From Leptodactylus fallax (Eukaryota; Chordata; Amphibia; Anura; Leptodactylidae): a stretch of DNA of 64,000 nt. A program made the translations under genes and the position numbers. This document shows positions 11,201 through 22,396 of this stretch, in pieces. The notes beneath the pieces were generated by a model, which was not told the DNA's origin, searched no databases, and was given only the letters and a program-made list of their open reading frames with translations. Within the stretch, counting starts at the first letter, position 1. Each line of letters opens with the position of its first letter. The stretch is taken from positions 248,001 through 312,000 of the forward strand of contig CAMRHE010000352.1 of the NCBI GenBank assembly GCA_947044405.1. Direction: 5' to 3'.

Positions 11201-13068
11201 GTGGGCGAAATCTGACAGTGGACCACAAAGCAAAATATGTTCTCTCCCAGTTGTTAAATATGACAGGGATAGAACATGATTGTGGTCAACTAACGCAGGT
11301 CACTGATCCCCAGCTATTCAGGATGACCACTAATCCCGATGACAGAGTCATCTTTGTTGATGGCTCTCGATTCTGCTTGAACGGCACCTACATGACAGGA
11401 TTTGCAGTGCTGGATGAGACCATGGGTACTCAGAAGCTGGTAAGGTTGCCTGGTCACATGTCAGCACAACGGGCTGAACTGGAGGCCGTCAGAGAAGCCC
11501 TTCTCATTCAGCCTCCAGGGAATCGTACTATATATAGCGACAGCTCATATGTAGTCCGATCTCTCACTTTGCATCTGGACACTTGGAAACGACGAGGGTT
11601 TATTGACAGCCAAAATAAACCTTTAGCTCATGCCTCAGTCCTGAAAGAGTTGTGGGAATGGGGCATGGCACATCCTGGGAATGCTTCAATCATAAAAATT
11701 CCAGCACACCAGAAGGGTGATAACCCTCTGATCCGGGGTAACAACAAAGCAGATGAGTCTGCCAAATTGGCTGCAGTGTCTGGAGTCCTCCAGGAATCAG
11801 ACACTGAAGCCATACCCGTACACCAGATTAAAATCAGAAACGAACAACTCAAAGATGGTCCAGTGTCATTTGAAGAGGAACAGTCAAAGGATCCTTTGCT
11901 GGCAGCACACCTTACCAGCCCACAAGATCCCTGGACAGTCCAACAGGGCATCTTGTGTTATGACACTGGAACCAAACCACTCCCTCTACCAGTGGTCCCA
12001 CAGCATCTGCAAGAAGAACTAACAAGACTCAATCATCAGTTGTTGGGTCATCTGAGTCGGGACAAACTTTTGACCCTACTCAAGGACAAATTATACTGGC
12101 CAGGTATGTCCAAGACGGTAGAGGAAGTTACACAACAATGCCTGGTGTGTGCTCAGGTAAACCCAAGGGCATCCGCCCTGAAGCCAGTGTTGCAGCGGGT
12201 TCCTCCAGCGGAGGGACCATGGTCTACTTTACAAATTGATTACATAGGACCATTACCGGCAGGCAGCCGTAACTGTCGCTATGCATTGGTGGTGGTGGAT
12301 GTTTTCTCAAAATGGGTAGAAGCCATCCTTACAGTAAATGACTCCGCTACTACTACTACTGCTCGGGTTCTGTGGGAGCACATTCTATCACGGTGGGGAA
12401 TCCCCCGAGTGATTGAATCAGATCGGGGAACCCATTTTACAGGCAAGGTTATGAAAGCACTTTGTGGACTTCTGGACATAAAGCAAAGATTTCATGTACC
12501 TTATCATCCACAGTCAGCAGGCATTGTGGAGCGGATGAACCGAACTATCAAAACTCGGCTCTCCAAAGCACTGTTGGAAAGGGGTTCCACTTGGGTGACT
12601 TCCCTTCCAGCAGTACTGATGGGTATCCGGGCCACAGAGGCAACAACAACCGGCATAACACCATTTGAACTTATGACCGGGCGCAAGATGTCTATCTGTT
12701 GGCCAAGTGAACCCCAAATTTCTACACCCATGAAAGATGCTATTGCTAGAGATGTGTTTCTCCAACAGGTTCAGCAGAACCTGAAGGAATTGCTACCGCA
12801 TGCAGCAATAAAGATGAATAAACCGTACCTACAGGGGGAAACTCCCATGCCCTCTGTAGGGGAAATGGTCATGGTCAAAGTATTCCACAAGGCCGGGCCC
12901 TGGGATGCAAACTGGGAAGGACCCTACCAGGTCCTGGAAGTAATGGGTAGCACTATGCTGAAAGTACAAAGGCCAATCTCAACAAAAAAACGCTCACATA
13001 GACGAAAGGCAGGGTTTTGGATCCACATTGACCAAGCAAAGGCTACCCGTGCCTCCCCAACTCAATAA
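11086..13068 (+). pseudogene. pol: Retroviral Pol, RNase H and integrase part
   Basis: This open frame of 660 codons, ending at TAA 13,066-13,068, carries RNase H with its acidic residues (FVDGSRF, AELEAVREAL, IYSDSSYVV, NNKADESAK). Integrase follows with an HHCC zinc-binding domain (LNHQLLGHLSRDKL … CLVC) and the catalytic core (QIDYIGPL, ESDRGTHF, AGIVERMNRT). Exactly 35 residues separate the second Asp and the Glu. A GPY/F-type segment (WEGPYQVLEV) lies near the C-terminus. It lacks its natural upstream junction with RT because of the frameshift near 11,060-11,090. The env ATG lies five bases after the stop. Confidence 0.93.
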
Positions 13069-13072
13069 GGTC

Positions 13073-14194
13073 ATGAGTATAGAGTTGGGTGAAGAGGGGG
13101 GTAGTAGGTCAAAGGTGTATCAAAACATTTCATATTATCATGTTATTCTTTACCAGATCACAGAACGAAGGGTTACCTCCATACAAGGAACCATAAAAGG
13201 TAGGGATCATGCCAGCAGAGTGTACCTCCAACTTGTATTAATAGCGGTAAGCATGGCACTGGCGGATTCAGCCTTTGCAGGGAATAGTTCTGAACCCACA
13301 TTTGGCTCAGATGAGAGATCACCCGAATTTCCAGATCTTCTCTCAGTAGAATGTCTGGAAGGAAAAATCCTGGAACCATACAGCAACTTTACATTTGTAC
13401 CAGGGCAGTGGTACTTGTATGGTTTCCAGAGGGAGGGTTTTGCCAATGGTGTGGTTCAGCACTATACCCCGGTGGAGAACGTATCCGCCATACAACATGA
13501 CCTACATGCTCTATGCCTCAAGGAGTACAGACATTTCCAGGACTCAGAACCAACAGCTATCAAATCAGTAAGATGGGTGTCTGGAAATCCCCACTTACAT
13601 CCTTATAGGCCAGTGATAGTAAACACAACAAAGGTGCTGTGCACCAAAGCAGGAGTCCTGAGTCCTGAAGATGTCACTGGGGCAGAATACAGTGGATGGT
13701 ACATTCTAAAAGCCACTTTTCTGAAACATACCAGTCAGGATACCTTAAGAGTTAGGACATACTTTGATAGACCCATACCAGTAAAGGGCACTCTGAAGGC
13801 GTACTGTATGCTAAGGGATTCTCATATGGTAATAACTAGGGAATCCAAATATGCTCAAGGACATGTGTCCACGGACTATTTAGGGACCAGCATATTGATT
13901 TTAAAGTTAAACTGCAGTAAATCTGGACAAGTATTATGGAACAATCAGAGCGGCCCAGTAAAACTTGAAGGCCTATACAGAGCCACAGTTTTGAAGGTAC
14001 GAGCTGATGCGAAGGATCAGAGGTATACTCAGCTGGAGGGATCTCCATCCATTCGATCTTTTATGATTACCATTATGAGGGATGCTTGTGTACCAGATGT
14101 GACAGGACATTATTTCATCACCTATGCACACTGGGAACCAGACACTCAGATGGTAATGTCAGACTCTAACCCATGGAGATGGGATAGTCTGTAA
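13073..14194 (+). pseudogene. env: Envelope, N-terminal (SU-like) part
   Basis: The first ATG in frame is at 13,073, just after the pol stop. A hydrophobic signal-peptide-like stretch (YLQLVLIAVSMALADSAFAG) ends with a plausible A-x-A cleavage site. The region beyond is rich in N-x-S/T sites and cysteines, as expected for a surface glycoprotein. A strong 3' splice site (TGTTATTCTTTACCAG, ending 13,156) lies inside the frame ahead of the signal peptide. The frame stops at TAA 14,192-14,194 while the protein-like sequence goes on in another frame from about 14,199. The gene is therefore broken by a frameshift. Confidence 0.85.
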
Positions 14195-14198
14195 CGGA

Positions 14199-15011
14199 GT
14201 GGATTCTCCAATAATTGATGTATGGATGGATGGGACCCCTATGACTGAGGAATACCGGAATAGATATGTATCTTCTGATTGGAAGGATCCCAGAGGCAGA
14301 GATATTAACTTTGCTATCAATATTGATGGTTCATTTAAATGGCCATTTTGTGAGGCAGTCGATGAGGGGTGTTGGACATTTACACAGTGGGTTTATCTTT
14401 CCACAACTAAACCCATCCGGAATCTCGTATTAGAGACTGGAGAAGGTGACCAATGGTATCCATTTAAAGGAAGAGGTAAAGTATGTGTGACTGTGGTAAG
14501 GGTCCCTTATGAAACTGAAGTTCTTCAGCCAGTAAAACCCCATAGGGATTCCTGTAATGCCCCAACCTATCAAATGGCTGATCCCATAGCTCCACAGTTA
14601 GCATCTCCCTGGAAAATCATCACCAAAACCAAATTCGTCCTATATACCTGGAGGATTTCGGTTGATGATTTTAGAGTAGACCACTGGGATCATAGATGTG
14701 AGGAGTTTGTGAGGAATCAGATCTATATGATAAAAGGATGGGTAGAGGTGGGACAAAAAGTAAGGAAGGATGCTACCAGATACAGGAAGTACAGGGGGAG
14801 AAGGGATTTGATTGCCATGGGTTTAGGAGGAGGTTCAATGGGAATAGGGGCACTGAACACTATGGACCTGGAAGTCCTGAGAAACAAACTCGGGAATCTG
14901 GCGAAACATACTGGGGAAGGCCTCAAGACCCAGGTTGATGTAAATCATGTTTTGGAGGATTTACAACACTCACATATAGATGCCACTAGCTCCCTATCTT
15001 CTGCTTTATGA
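14199..15011 (+). pseudogene. env: Envelope, middle part with furin-type site and fusion-peptide-like segment
   Basis: This frame continues the envelope after the break near 14,190. Near its end an R-G-R-R motif resembling a furin site is followed by a glycine-rich hydrophobic run (IAMGLGGGSMGIGALNTM) like a fusion peptide, then a heptad-like helix (LEVLRNKLGNLAKH). That order marks the SU/TM boundary. The part is closed by TGA at 15,009-15,011, and the same frame resumes directly after it. The stop therefore looks like a point mutation and not the natural end. Confidence 0.85.
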
Positions 15012-16145
15012 GAGAAGTTTAGACTATTAGTCGTGGGTCTCCTGGAAGAACAGGATAGAGCTCAGCTTGCTCTGGCATGTACTCAGGTTCAGGGTGAACT
15101 TTCCAGCAACCTTAAACATATTGTGTCCTCACTGTATAATGGACACTACCCTTTTAACCTCCAGCAAAGGGTGAGTCCTTTTATCACTCCTTTTGCTGCC
15201 AACCATACTAACTGGTGGGTCATTCAGTGGCATGGGTGCCATAATCTCACTTGCACTGCTTCATCCCTGGCACCTGTCTCTGGCAACGTGAGACGTGGGT
15301 ATGGTGCTATCAACCTAGGTATAATGATGAATAACAGAACAGTGTTACATCCACAGCTCTCCTCAGATATCCTGACCTATGAGACCGGCCATCCTTATCT
15401 GTTTGATACAGATGGATGTTGGAGGAAAGAGGATGCTATCCTCTGCCAAGGGGATCATGATCGGGTGCTCAGACACCAGTGTTGGGATAATGAGGGGTTC
15501 TGTGAGATGAAAAGCAGCTCAATACCTCCATCTAGTTTGAAGTACTTGGGTCAAGGGTATTGGTGTTGGTACCAGTCCGTTAATGTATCATATACCATTT
15601 ATACAACTAACTGCACCGAAAGAGGTGAACTCCTCCCAGCAGCATATTGTACCCTTTATCCCGTTCTAGGTGTCGATGTAGCAGAGCAGAAGGGGAGAAC
15701 ACCGATTACCCCAGAGAAGAGGTTGGATATCCGTCCAGATACTCCTGTAAGGCTCCAGAGGATCCCTCTTGGTTTTGGCAGAAAACTGAGACACCTGTTA
15801 CTAGACTTCACTAAGGAGGAAAGTGTCATAGAGAAGCTCAAAGACTCTGAAAAGCAGGCCACCATCTTATTGAAACATGACCAGTCAAAGATAACAGAGA
15901 TGGTTCATGCCGTGCAGAAGGACTCAGCCATATCTTGGTGGGAGAGTCTGTTCGGATATAGCCCCAAAGCAACATCATTCTTCAATCTGCTTGTACACCC
16001 AGTCATAGTCCTCCTCGTCCTAGTGGCCATTATGTATATAGGAATGATCTTCATCTATAGGAAGATAAAAGGCCTGGCCCGTCAGCTTCAAGAGGGCCAG
16101 GCCGTACATCACGAACTTACCCGAAGGCAGGGACTAAGGACTTGA
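15012..16145 (+). pseudogene. env: Envelope, C-terminal (TM) part with membrane anchor
   Basis: The same frame as the preceding part continues to TGA 16,143-16,145. It contains a long ectodomain with many cysteines and glycosylation sites, a membrane-proximal helix, then about 22 hydrophobic residues (VIVLLVLVAIMYIGMIFIY) and a basic, cytoplasmic tail of about 30 residues. I do not find the CX6CC motif usual in gamma-type TM subunits. The ectodomain from the cleavage site to the anchor is long (over 350 residues), more like the large TM of fish epsilonretroviruses; this comparison is from memory. Confidence 0.85.
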
Positions 16146-16524
16146 TACCAATACAGTCCCAGCCTTAACTTGTAAATAATGTTTTCAATGTAATTTTCTA
16201 TATTCTTGTACATTTTTGCATTTTTGTGTGTGCACATAGACACTTCAGGTGTAAGTGCCTGTTATGGTCTGTACAACAACATACGCCTCCCACACTGAAC
16301 ACTGAGTGTGTTTGTGTATAGACAGACTTGCATTGGCATCTTTTAGTTTAATTCCCATCAACACCTGGGTCTGAAGATTCATGTGTTTATGGATGAGTAG
16401 GAAACACGTGCTCTTGTGGCAGGAGTCTCTATGTGCACCAATACCAGCACATCATTTTATTTTTATCGCCTTGATCTATAGGGGGGTGGGAATTTGTGTG
16501 TTTGGTGGATGAGTGGGATATATA
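16146..16524 (+). other. Proviral sequence downstream of env, left of the Tc1 insertion
   Basis: No open frame of interest is visible. The stretch belongs to the provirus by position and ends at a TA where the Tc1-like element is inserted. Confidence 0.6.
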
Positions 16525-18092
16525 CAGTCATGGCCAAAAGTTTTGAGAATGACACAAATATTATATTTTCACATGATCTGCTGCCCTCTGGTTTTTATGT
16601 GTGTTTGTCAGATGTTTTTATCACATACAGAAATATAATTGCATTCATATTATGAGTAACAGAAGCTTATATTGACAGTTAGAATGAGTTAATGCAGCAA
16701 GTCAATATTTGCAGTGTTGACCCTTCTTCTTCAGGACCTCTGCAATTCTCCCTGGCATGCTCTCAATCAACTTCTGGACCAAATCCTGACTGATAGCAGT
16801 CCATTCTTGCAGAATCAATGCTTTAATTTTGTCTGAATTTGTTGGTTTTTGTTTGTCCACCCGTCTCTTGATGATTGACCACAAGTTCGCAATGGGATTA
16901 AGATCTGGGGAGTTTCCAGGCCATGGACCCAAAATCTCTATGTTTTGTTCCCTGAGCCATTTAGTTATCACCTTTGCTTTATGGCAAGGTGCTCCATCAT
17001 ACTGGAAAAGGCATTGTTGAGCGCCAAACTGCTCTTGGACGGTTGGGAGAAGTTGCTCTTGGAGGACATTCTGGTACCATTCTTTATTCATGGCTGTGTT
17101 TTTAGGCAAGACTGTGAGAGAGCCGATTCCCTTGGCTGAGAAGCAACCCCACACATGAATGGTTTCAGGATGCTTTACAGTTGGCATGAGACAAGACTGG
17201 TGGTAGCGCTCACCTCTTCTTCTCCGAATAAGCTGTTTTCCAGATGTTCCAAAACAATCGAAAAGGGGATTCATCAGAGAAAATGACTTTACCCCAGTCC
17301 TCAGCAGTCCACTCCCTGTACCTTTTGCAGAATATCAGTCTGTCCCTGATGTTTTTTCTGGAGAGAAGTGGCTTCTTTGCTGTCCTCCTTGAGACCAGGC
17401 CTTGCTCCAACAGTCTCCGCCTCACAGTGCGTGCAGATGCACTCACACCTGCCTGCTGCCATTCCTCAGCAAGCTCTGCACTGCTGGTAGCCCGATCCCG
17501 CAGCTGAAACACTTTTAAGAGACGGTCCTGCCGCTTGCTGGTCTTTCTTGGGCGCCCTGGAGCCTTTTTGGCACCAATGGAACCTCTCTCCTTGAAGTTC
17601 TTGATGATGCGTTAGATTGTTGACTGAGGTGCAATCTTTCTAGCTGCAATACTCTTCCCAGTTAGGCCATTTTTGTGCAGTGCAATGATGACTGCACGTG
17701 TTTCTTTAGAGATAACCATGGTTAACAGAAGAGAAACAATGATGGCAAGCACCAGCCTCCTTTTAAAGTGTCCAGTGGTGTCATTCTTACTTAATCATGA
17801 CAGATTGATCTCCAGCCCTGTCCTCATCAACACCCACACCTGTGTTAATGGAGCAATCACTGAAACAATGTTAGGTGGTTCTTTTAAGGCAGGGCTGCAA
17901 TGATGTTGAAATGTGTTTTGGGGGATAAAGTTCATTTTCTAGGCAAATATTGACTTTGCAAGTAATTGCTGTTAAGCTGATCACTCTTTATAACATTCTG
18001 GAGTATTTGCAAATTTCCATTAGAAAAACTGAAGCAGTAGACTTTGTAAAAATTAATATTTGTATCATTCTCAAAACTTTTGGCCATGACTG
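16525..18092 (-). mobile_element. Tc1-like transposon inserted in the provirus (second family)
   Basis: Terminal inverted repeats begin CAGTCATGGCCAAAAGTTTT at both ends. TA is present at 16,523-16,524 and 18,093-18,094. The 1,568-bp length is normal for Tc1. It inserted after the retrovirus did, because it interrupts proviral sequence. This family is distinct from the CAGTGGGG and CAGTGCCTTGC families also present in the window. Confidence 0.95.
16702..17720 (-). pseudogene. Tc1-like transposase of the proviral insertion, broken
   Basis: On the minus strand the frame opens at an ATG near 17,720 (MVISKETRAVIIALHK) and has a helix-turn-helix region with a nonsense codon (TAA near 17,611-17,613). 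The frame then carries a second helix-turn-helix and IFSDESPFRLF (first catalytic Asp), and a frameshift near 17,210-17,274 moves homology to another frame. The downstream part holds FQYDGAPCHKAKV and GNSPDLNPIANLW, the second Asp and the position of the Glu, which reads Ala here in place of IENLW. The lost catalytic Glu, the nonsense codon and the frameshift make it inactive. Confidence 0.9.
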
Positions 18093-18094
18093 TA

Positions 18095-18832
18095 TATATA
18101 AGTTACATTAATTTCTGTTAGGTAAAGGGGTGTAAGGATCCTTAGGGACAGGTAAGGTACCCCTACACTGTAAGGTAATTGCCACCTCGGCCATATAAAA
18201 TGGTATGGTTCATAATGGATGGATTGAATGTCAGGTACAGGGGACATGGGAAGCAGTGCCTCTCCCCACAATTCGATTTTAGGTCCTGAGACATCATTTC
18301 AGATGCAGGTTCACAGACCTGCCTTGATAAAAGTCCAGGTTTTTCTGTTCATGGAGGCCGGTGACAACTTCACTGGTGACCTGTGCTTAAGTACAGGTAG
18401 CGGTCCTGTAGGACAGTTGGTGTCATGTGGCAAGGTGGTCTAACCCTGCGTGAGCTTCAGTCCGGACCAAAGGTGGTGCTGCATGTACCGTGACAATGGA
18501 CTGTGGTTTAAAGGTCTTACCTGACTAACTGTGGGATGGATAAAAATGTTCCCGTCCAGGTCAGTGTGACATATTGGGGTGGACTGTAGAAAGTATCACT
18601 GACACCGCAAATCAGGACGCGCAAAAGACGTTTTCTGTGAGCAGAGGATATTGGGCGACAGTCATAGGTGGGAAAGTGTCCCTGGAAATGATCGATGTCT
18701 TGGTACCTAAATCCGAATTATACTTCACTCCATCCTGAACCATTACCAGGAATGAATAGGGCTGAGGGGGCAATAACGACCAAACAAACACTTCCTCAAA
18801 TTACATTGTCGTGTTCCCGACAACAGGGGGAT
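18095..18832 (+). other. Proviral 3' region with possible decayed accessory ORF
   Basis: About 740 bases lie between the Tc1 insertion and the 3' LTR. Several short open frames (for example 18,228-18,443) show no similarity I recognise and are broken by stops. The region ends in a short purine tract (CAGGGGGAT) directly before the LTR, the likely plus-strand primer. Complex epsilonretroviruses carry extra genes here, so a decayed accessory gene is possible but unproven. Confidence 0.5.
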
Positions 18833-19415
18833 TGTAAAGGGAAGTGCTTACCACAAACATTAATATATATATATTTATCTAGTTGTATCAATCATTCCAT
18901 TCAGAACTTCTGAGCATAAGTGTCTGCAGGCTCCAAAACCTGTTTTCTAACAGACATCAAACATGGGCCAGGAAGGCTTTTGTTTAAAGGGGTGGAGATG
19001 GAATATGCTAATGAGACCTTCATGGTGATGGTAATCAGCTTCCTTTGTTCAAAGAGAGTTACCCGGAGATAAGCCACTGAACAAGGGACATTAGAAGTCA
19101 GGTGGGGGAGATAGGTCATTACCCCTGGGCCAAGGATCGATTTTAAGTGTTAGAGCGCCATCCCAAGACTCATAAGAAGTATTGCATCTAAACTTATATT
19201 ACAATACCAAGAGCCTGATTGGAGTGACAACATCTAGGTGGACAGAGTTGTGGGCTATAAATATGATGGGCCAAAAGCCCTCTCTCTCTCTCTTCACCAG
19301 CCCCCTTGGACTGACCAGCCTCACCTACACAAGCTCCATATACCACCAGAGCATAATAAGGCTTAAGTATAACTTTCTCTCTCTATCTCTCTATCCATCC
19401 ATCCACCCATCATCC

Positions 19416-19469
<54 letters not shown>

Positions 19470-19863
19470 CATCTATCTATCTATCAGTCACCCTCTATTA
19501 ATCTGTATTACTACTGCTGTGTTCCTTACAGAAAGGGTCAGTTAGTAACTTGTCAGGGGTTGTGTGTGTGTATGTGTGTGTGTATGTAGCGATATCTGTA
19601 GGTTTTATATTCACCTGGGTAATTGGGTTCTGTACTTATTGTATTGCACTGTGTTAATACTGTTTTGTATTATTCTATAACCGAGTTCCATCATATTACA
19701 AGTGCATTAATAATAAACATATTTTATTATTGATATTGCGGGGTAAATTATCGCACATGCAAACCAGTCAAGGAAACAGATAAGTAGATATACCTAAGGA
19801 GAAAGGAGGGAAACTGGGATCAGGGAAGAATAGTAATTATTAATAAGACCCAGATCTTTAACA
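18833..19863 (+). promoter_or_regulatory. 3' LTR of the endogenous retrovirus
   Basis: This 1,031-bp copy begins TGTAAAGGG and ends TTTAACA like the 5' LTR. TATAAA is at 19,256-19,261 and the (CTAT)n tract at about 19,422-19,485. It is followed at once by TGGGG, the target duplication, and by minisatellite sequence. Confidence 0.93.
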
Positions 19864-20080
19864 TGGGGAAACTGTGGAGGGCTCAGGGGAGCATTTTATA
19901 CTGTGGAGCATTATATACCATGTGGAGCATTATACTGTGGGGGAGGGGCTCAAAATTCCTGCTGGCAGCCCTGTGTGCTATGTCTGCATCACAGCTCCCT
20001 CACTATAATCTTGCACATACGTGTAGTGCCCCATGGCCATGTCATTCCACCTTCAGTCTGACACTGTATAACGGAGAACT
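19864..20080 (+). repeat. Remainder of the minisatellite and unique flank
   Basis: To about 19,945 the GTGGAGCATTATACTG unit resumes, showing that the provirus split the array. The rest (to 20,080) is sequence with no recognisable feature that leads into the GGCTATT tail of the hAT-like repeat. Confidence 0.8.
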
Positions 20081-20742
20081 ATTATATATAAGGGTGGGTT
20101 ACTATATATAATTGGGAAACTTAAATATGTTAGGGCTATTTTAAAAAGGGGAACTATTATTTATAAGACGGGCTATTATTTATAAGGGGTGAACTATTAT
20201 ATATAAGGCATCCATTACAAGGGGGGAGCTATTATTTATAAGAGGGGAACTGTTTATAAGGGGGGTATAATTGTTAAGTGGGCTTATTTATAAAGGGGGC
20301 TATTAGTGATAATGGGGACTATTATTTATAAGGGTAACTATTATTTATGAGAGGGCTATTATTAATAAGGGAGAAGTATTATTTTTACGGGGTGACTGTT
20401 ACTGATAAGGGGGAATATTACTGATACAGGGCACTATTTATCATTTATAAGGGAGCTATTACTGATAAAGGTGTAATATTATTTATAAGCAGGGACTATT
20501 ATTTATAAGGAGGGGCTATAATAACTGATCACTGGGTGCAAAAATCTATTAGGTGGTACAAAGGTGCTCATTTGAATTGTGTGTGGTAAAATGGGGCTTG
20601 TTATTACTTTTTTGTTGGCAGAAAGGAGGTGCTATTATAGGGGTTGCCACTGGTAGGCGATGGTGTTGTTTGCATATCAGCATTTGGGGCCCCGCTTTTA
20701 ATTTTGCCCAGGGCCCCACTTTGTCTAAAACCGGCCCTGATC
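20081..20742 (+). repeat. Tail of a non-autonomous hAT-like element, copy 2
   Basis: This matches copy 1 (2145-2770) in order and orientation: the GGGCTATTATTTATAAG-like short tandem, then the ~90-bp end closing in CCGGCCCTG. Here the end abuts the interior of a Tc1-like transposase gene, so the element appears to have inserted into that transposon. The minisatellite upstream may be internal to the same element. Confidence 0.7.
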
Positions 20743-21241
20743 CCAAGCACACCGCCAGGGCAACGAAGGAGTAGCTTCGTAAGAAGCATTTCAAGGTCTT
20801 GGAGTGGCCTAGCCAGTCACCAGATCTCAACCCCATAGAAAACCTTTGGAGGGAGTTGAAAGTCCGTGTTGCCCAGTGACAACCCCAAAACATCACTGCT
20901 CTAGAGTAGATCTGCAGGGAGGAATGGGCTAACATACCAGCAACAGTGTGTGCCAACCTTATGAAGATTTCCAGAAAACGTTTGACCTCTGTCATTGACA
21001 ACAAAGGATATATAACAAAGTATTGAGATGAACTTTTGCTATTGACCAAATACTTATTTTCCAGCATAATTTGCAAATAAATTCTTTAAAAATCAGACAA
21101 TGTGATTTTCTGGATTTGTTTTCTCATTTTGTCTCTCATAGTTGAGGTCTACCTATGATGTCAATTACAGGCCTCTCTCATCTTTTTAAGTGGGAGAATT
21201 TGCACAATTGTTGGCTGACTAAATACTTTTTTTCCCCACTG
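20743..21241 (+). mobile_element. 3' third of a Tc1-like element (copy B, same family as copy A)
   Basis: The sequence starts inside the transposase gene at ATCCCAAGCACACCGCC, equivalent to about 1643 in copy A. It runs through the IENLW region to a complete right terminal repeat ending CCCCACTG. TA follows at 21,242-21,243 and then the CR1-like LINE. It differs from copy A by scattered substitutions and is not a recent duplicate. Its 5' part is not present next to it. Confidence 0.92.
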
Positions 21242-22396
21242 TAAGGGTCTGTTTATCACCGTGCATAATTCCCTCAGAACTTGGGGGTGTATGCCATCTG
21301 GACCTGGCGATTTCTCTATTTTAGTGTTTTGAAGGCGGCACCGCACTTCCTCCTGGGTTGAAAAGGTGACATTTAATGGATTTAATCATGTTGCTGGTCA
21401 TTGGATTTTCTTGTGTAAATACCGTAGGGAAGAAGGCATTTAATAGTTGTGTTTTATCCTCATCCTCCTCCACCATTATACCCAGATTAATTTTGAGAGG
21501 GCCCACATTGTCAGTTTTTATTCTCTTGTTATTTATGTAATTGAAGAATAATTTTGGATTACTTATACTTTCCTTGGCAATTTTTCTCTCAGCCTCAATC
21601 TTTGCCTCCTTTATTTGTCTTTTACACAATTTATTTTTCTCTTTATAGTTCTTTAATGCTGTGTCACTACTTTCTTTTTTTAGCACTTTAAAGGCTTCCT
21701 TTTTATCCCTCATTGCACTCCTTACCATTTTAGTTAGCCATATTGGTTTTCTATGATTTCTGGACCGCTTATTCCATAAGGGATATGTTTTTTAGTGGTC
21801 CTATTTAGAAGGCTTTTGAAAATGTCCCATTTTGTTTGTGTTCCGGTCACTTTGAGGACATTGTCCCAGTTTATGCTGCTAATCTCCTCTTGTAGATGGT
21901 TAAAATTGGCCTTCCTGAAGTTTAGTGTTTTTGTTTCCCCTCTGCTGAACATTTTTTTAGTGTGTACAAGAAAACTTATTATGTTGTGGTCACTATTACC
22001 ATGAAGACCCCCAACCTCCACTTTTGACAATGTGTCAAGTTCATTTGTTAAAATTAGGTCTAAAAGTGCCTCTCCTCTTGTTGGGTCCTGCACTAGTTGC
22101 GATAGGTAATTGTCTTTTATTACTGACAAAAACCTGTTCCCTTTGTTGGACCTGCAGGTTTCTGCCTCCCAGTTGATATCTGGGTAGTTGAAATCCCCCA
22201 TAATAATGACTTTATTGTGCTTTGTGGCCTCATCTATTTGTTTTATTAGTACATTTTCAGCTTCTTCCATTATATTTGGAGATTTATAACAAACCCCTAT
22301 CAGTATTTTATTATTCTTTGTTCCTCTCTTAATTTCCACCCATAAGGACTCCACATGAGGAGCTTTCTTCATCTGCATAGTGAAAAAACTACTCAC
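21242..22396 (-). pseudogene. CR1-like LINE ORF2, endonuclease and start of reverse transcriptase
   Basis: On the minus strand 22,396-21,734 encodes an apurinic-type endonuclease: GVCYKSPNIMEEAE, VIIMGDFNYPDINWEAE (catalytic GDFN) and LHGNSDHNIISFLV (SDH box). It then continues through a helical linker (MRDKKEAFKVLKKESSD …) to KSPGPDGIHPQVLRELC, the start of the RT domain. Frameshifts occur near 21,730 and 21,345. The first part of the endonuclease is missing upstream of about 22,390. The 3' continuation of this same copy is at 1-557. Confidence 0.92.

Larger units (their letters stand above)
6018..19863 (+). mobile_element. Full-length endogenous retrovirus (provirus), gag-pro-pol-env
   Basis: Two near-identical LTRs (6018-7051 and 18,833-19,863) bracket a primer site, gag, protease, polymerase and envelope genes in retroviral order. 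The 5 bases TGGGG precede the left LTR (6013-6017) and follow the right LTR (19,864-19,868), a direct target duplication. Total length is 13,846 bp, or about 12.3 kb after removing a Tc1-like insertion at 16,525-18,092. The two LTRs differ by only about six or seven substitutions plus short microsatellite length changes, yet the genes hold several frameshifts and stops. CCHC zinc knuckle, DD35E integrase, a GPY/F-like C-terminus in pol and the gamma/epsilon-like RT suggest an epsilon- or gamma-related (class I-like) lineage; this placement is inference. Confidence 0.95.
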
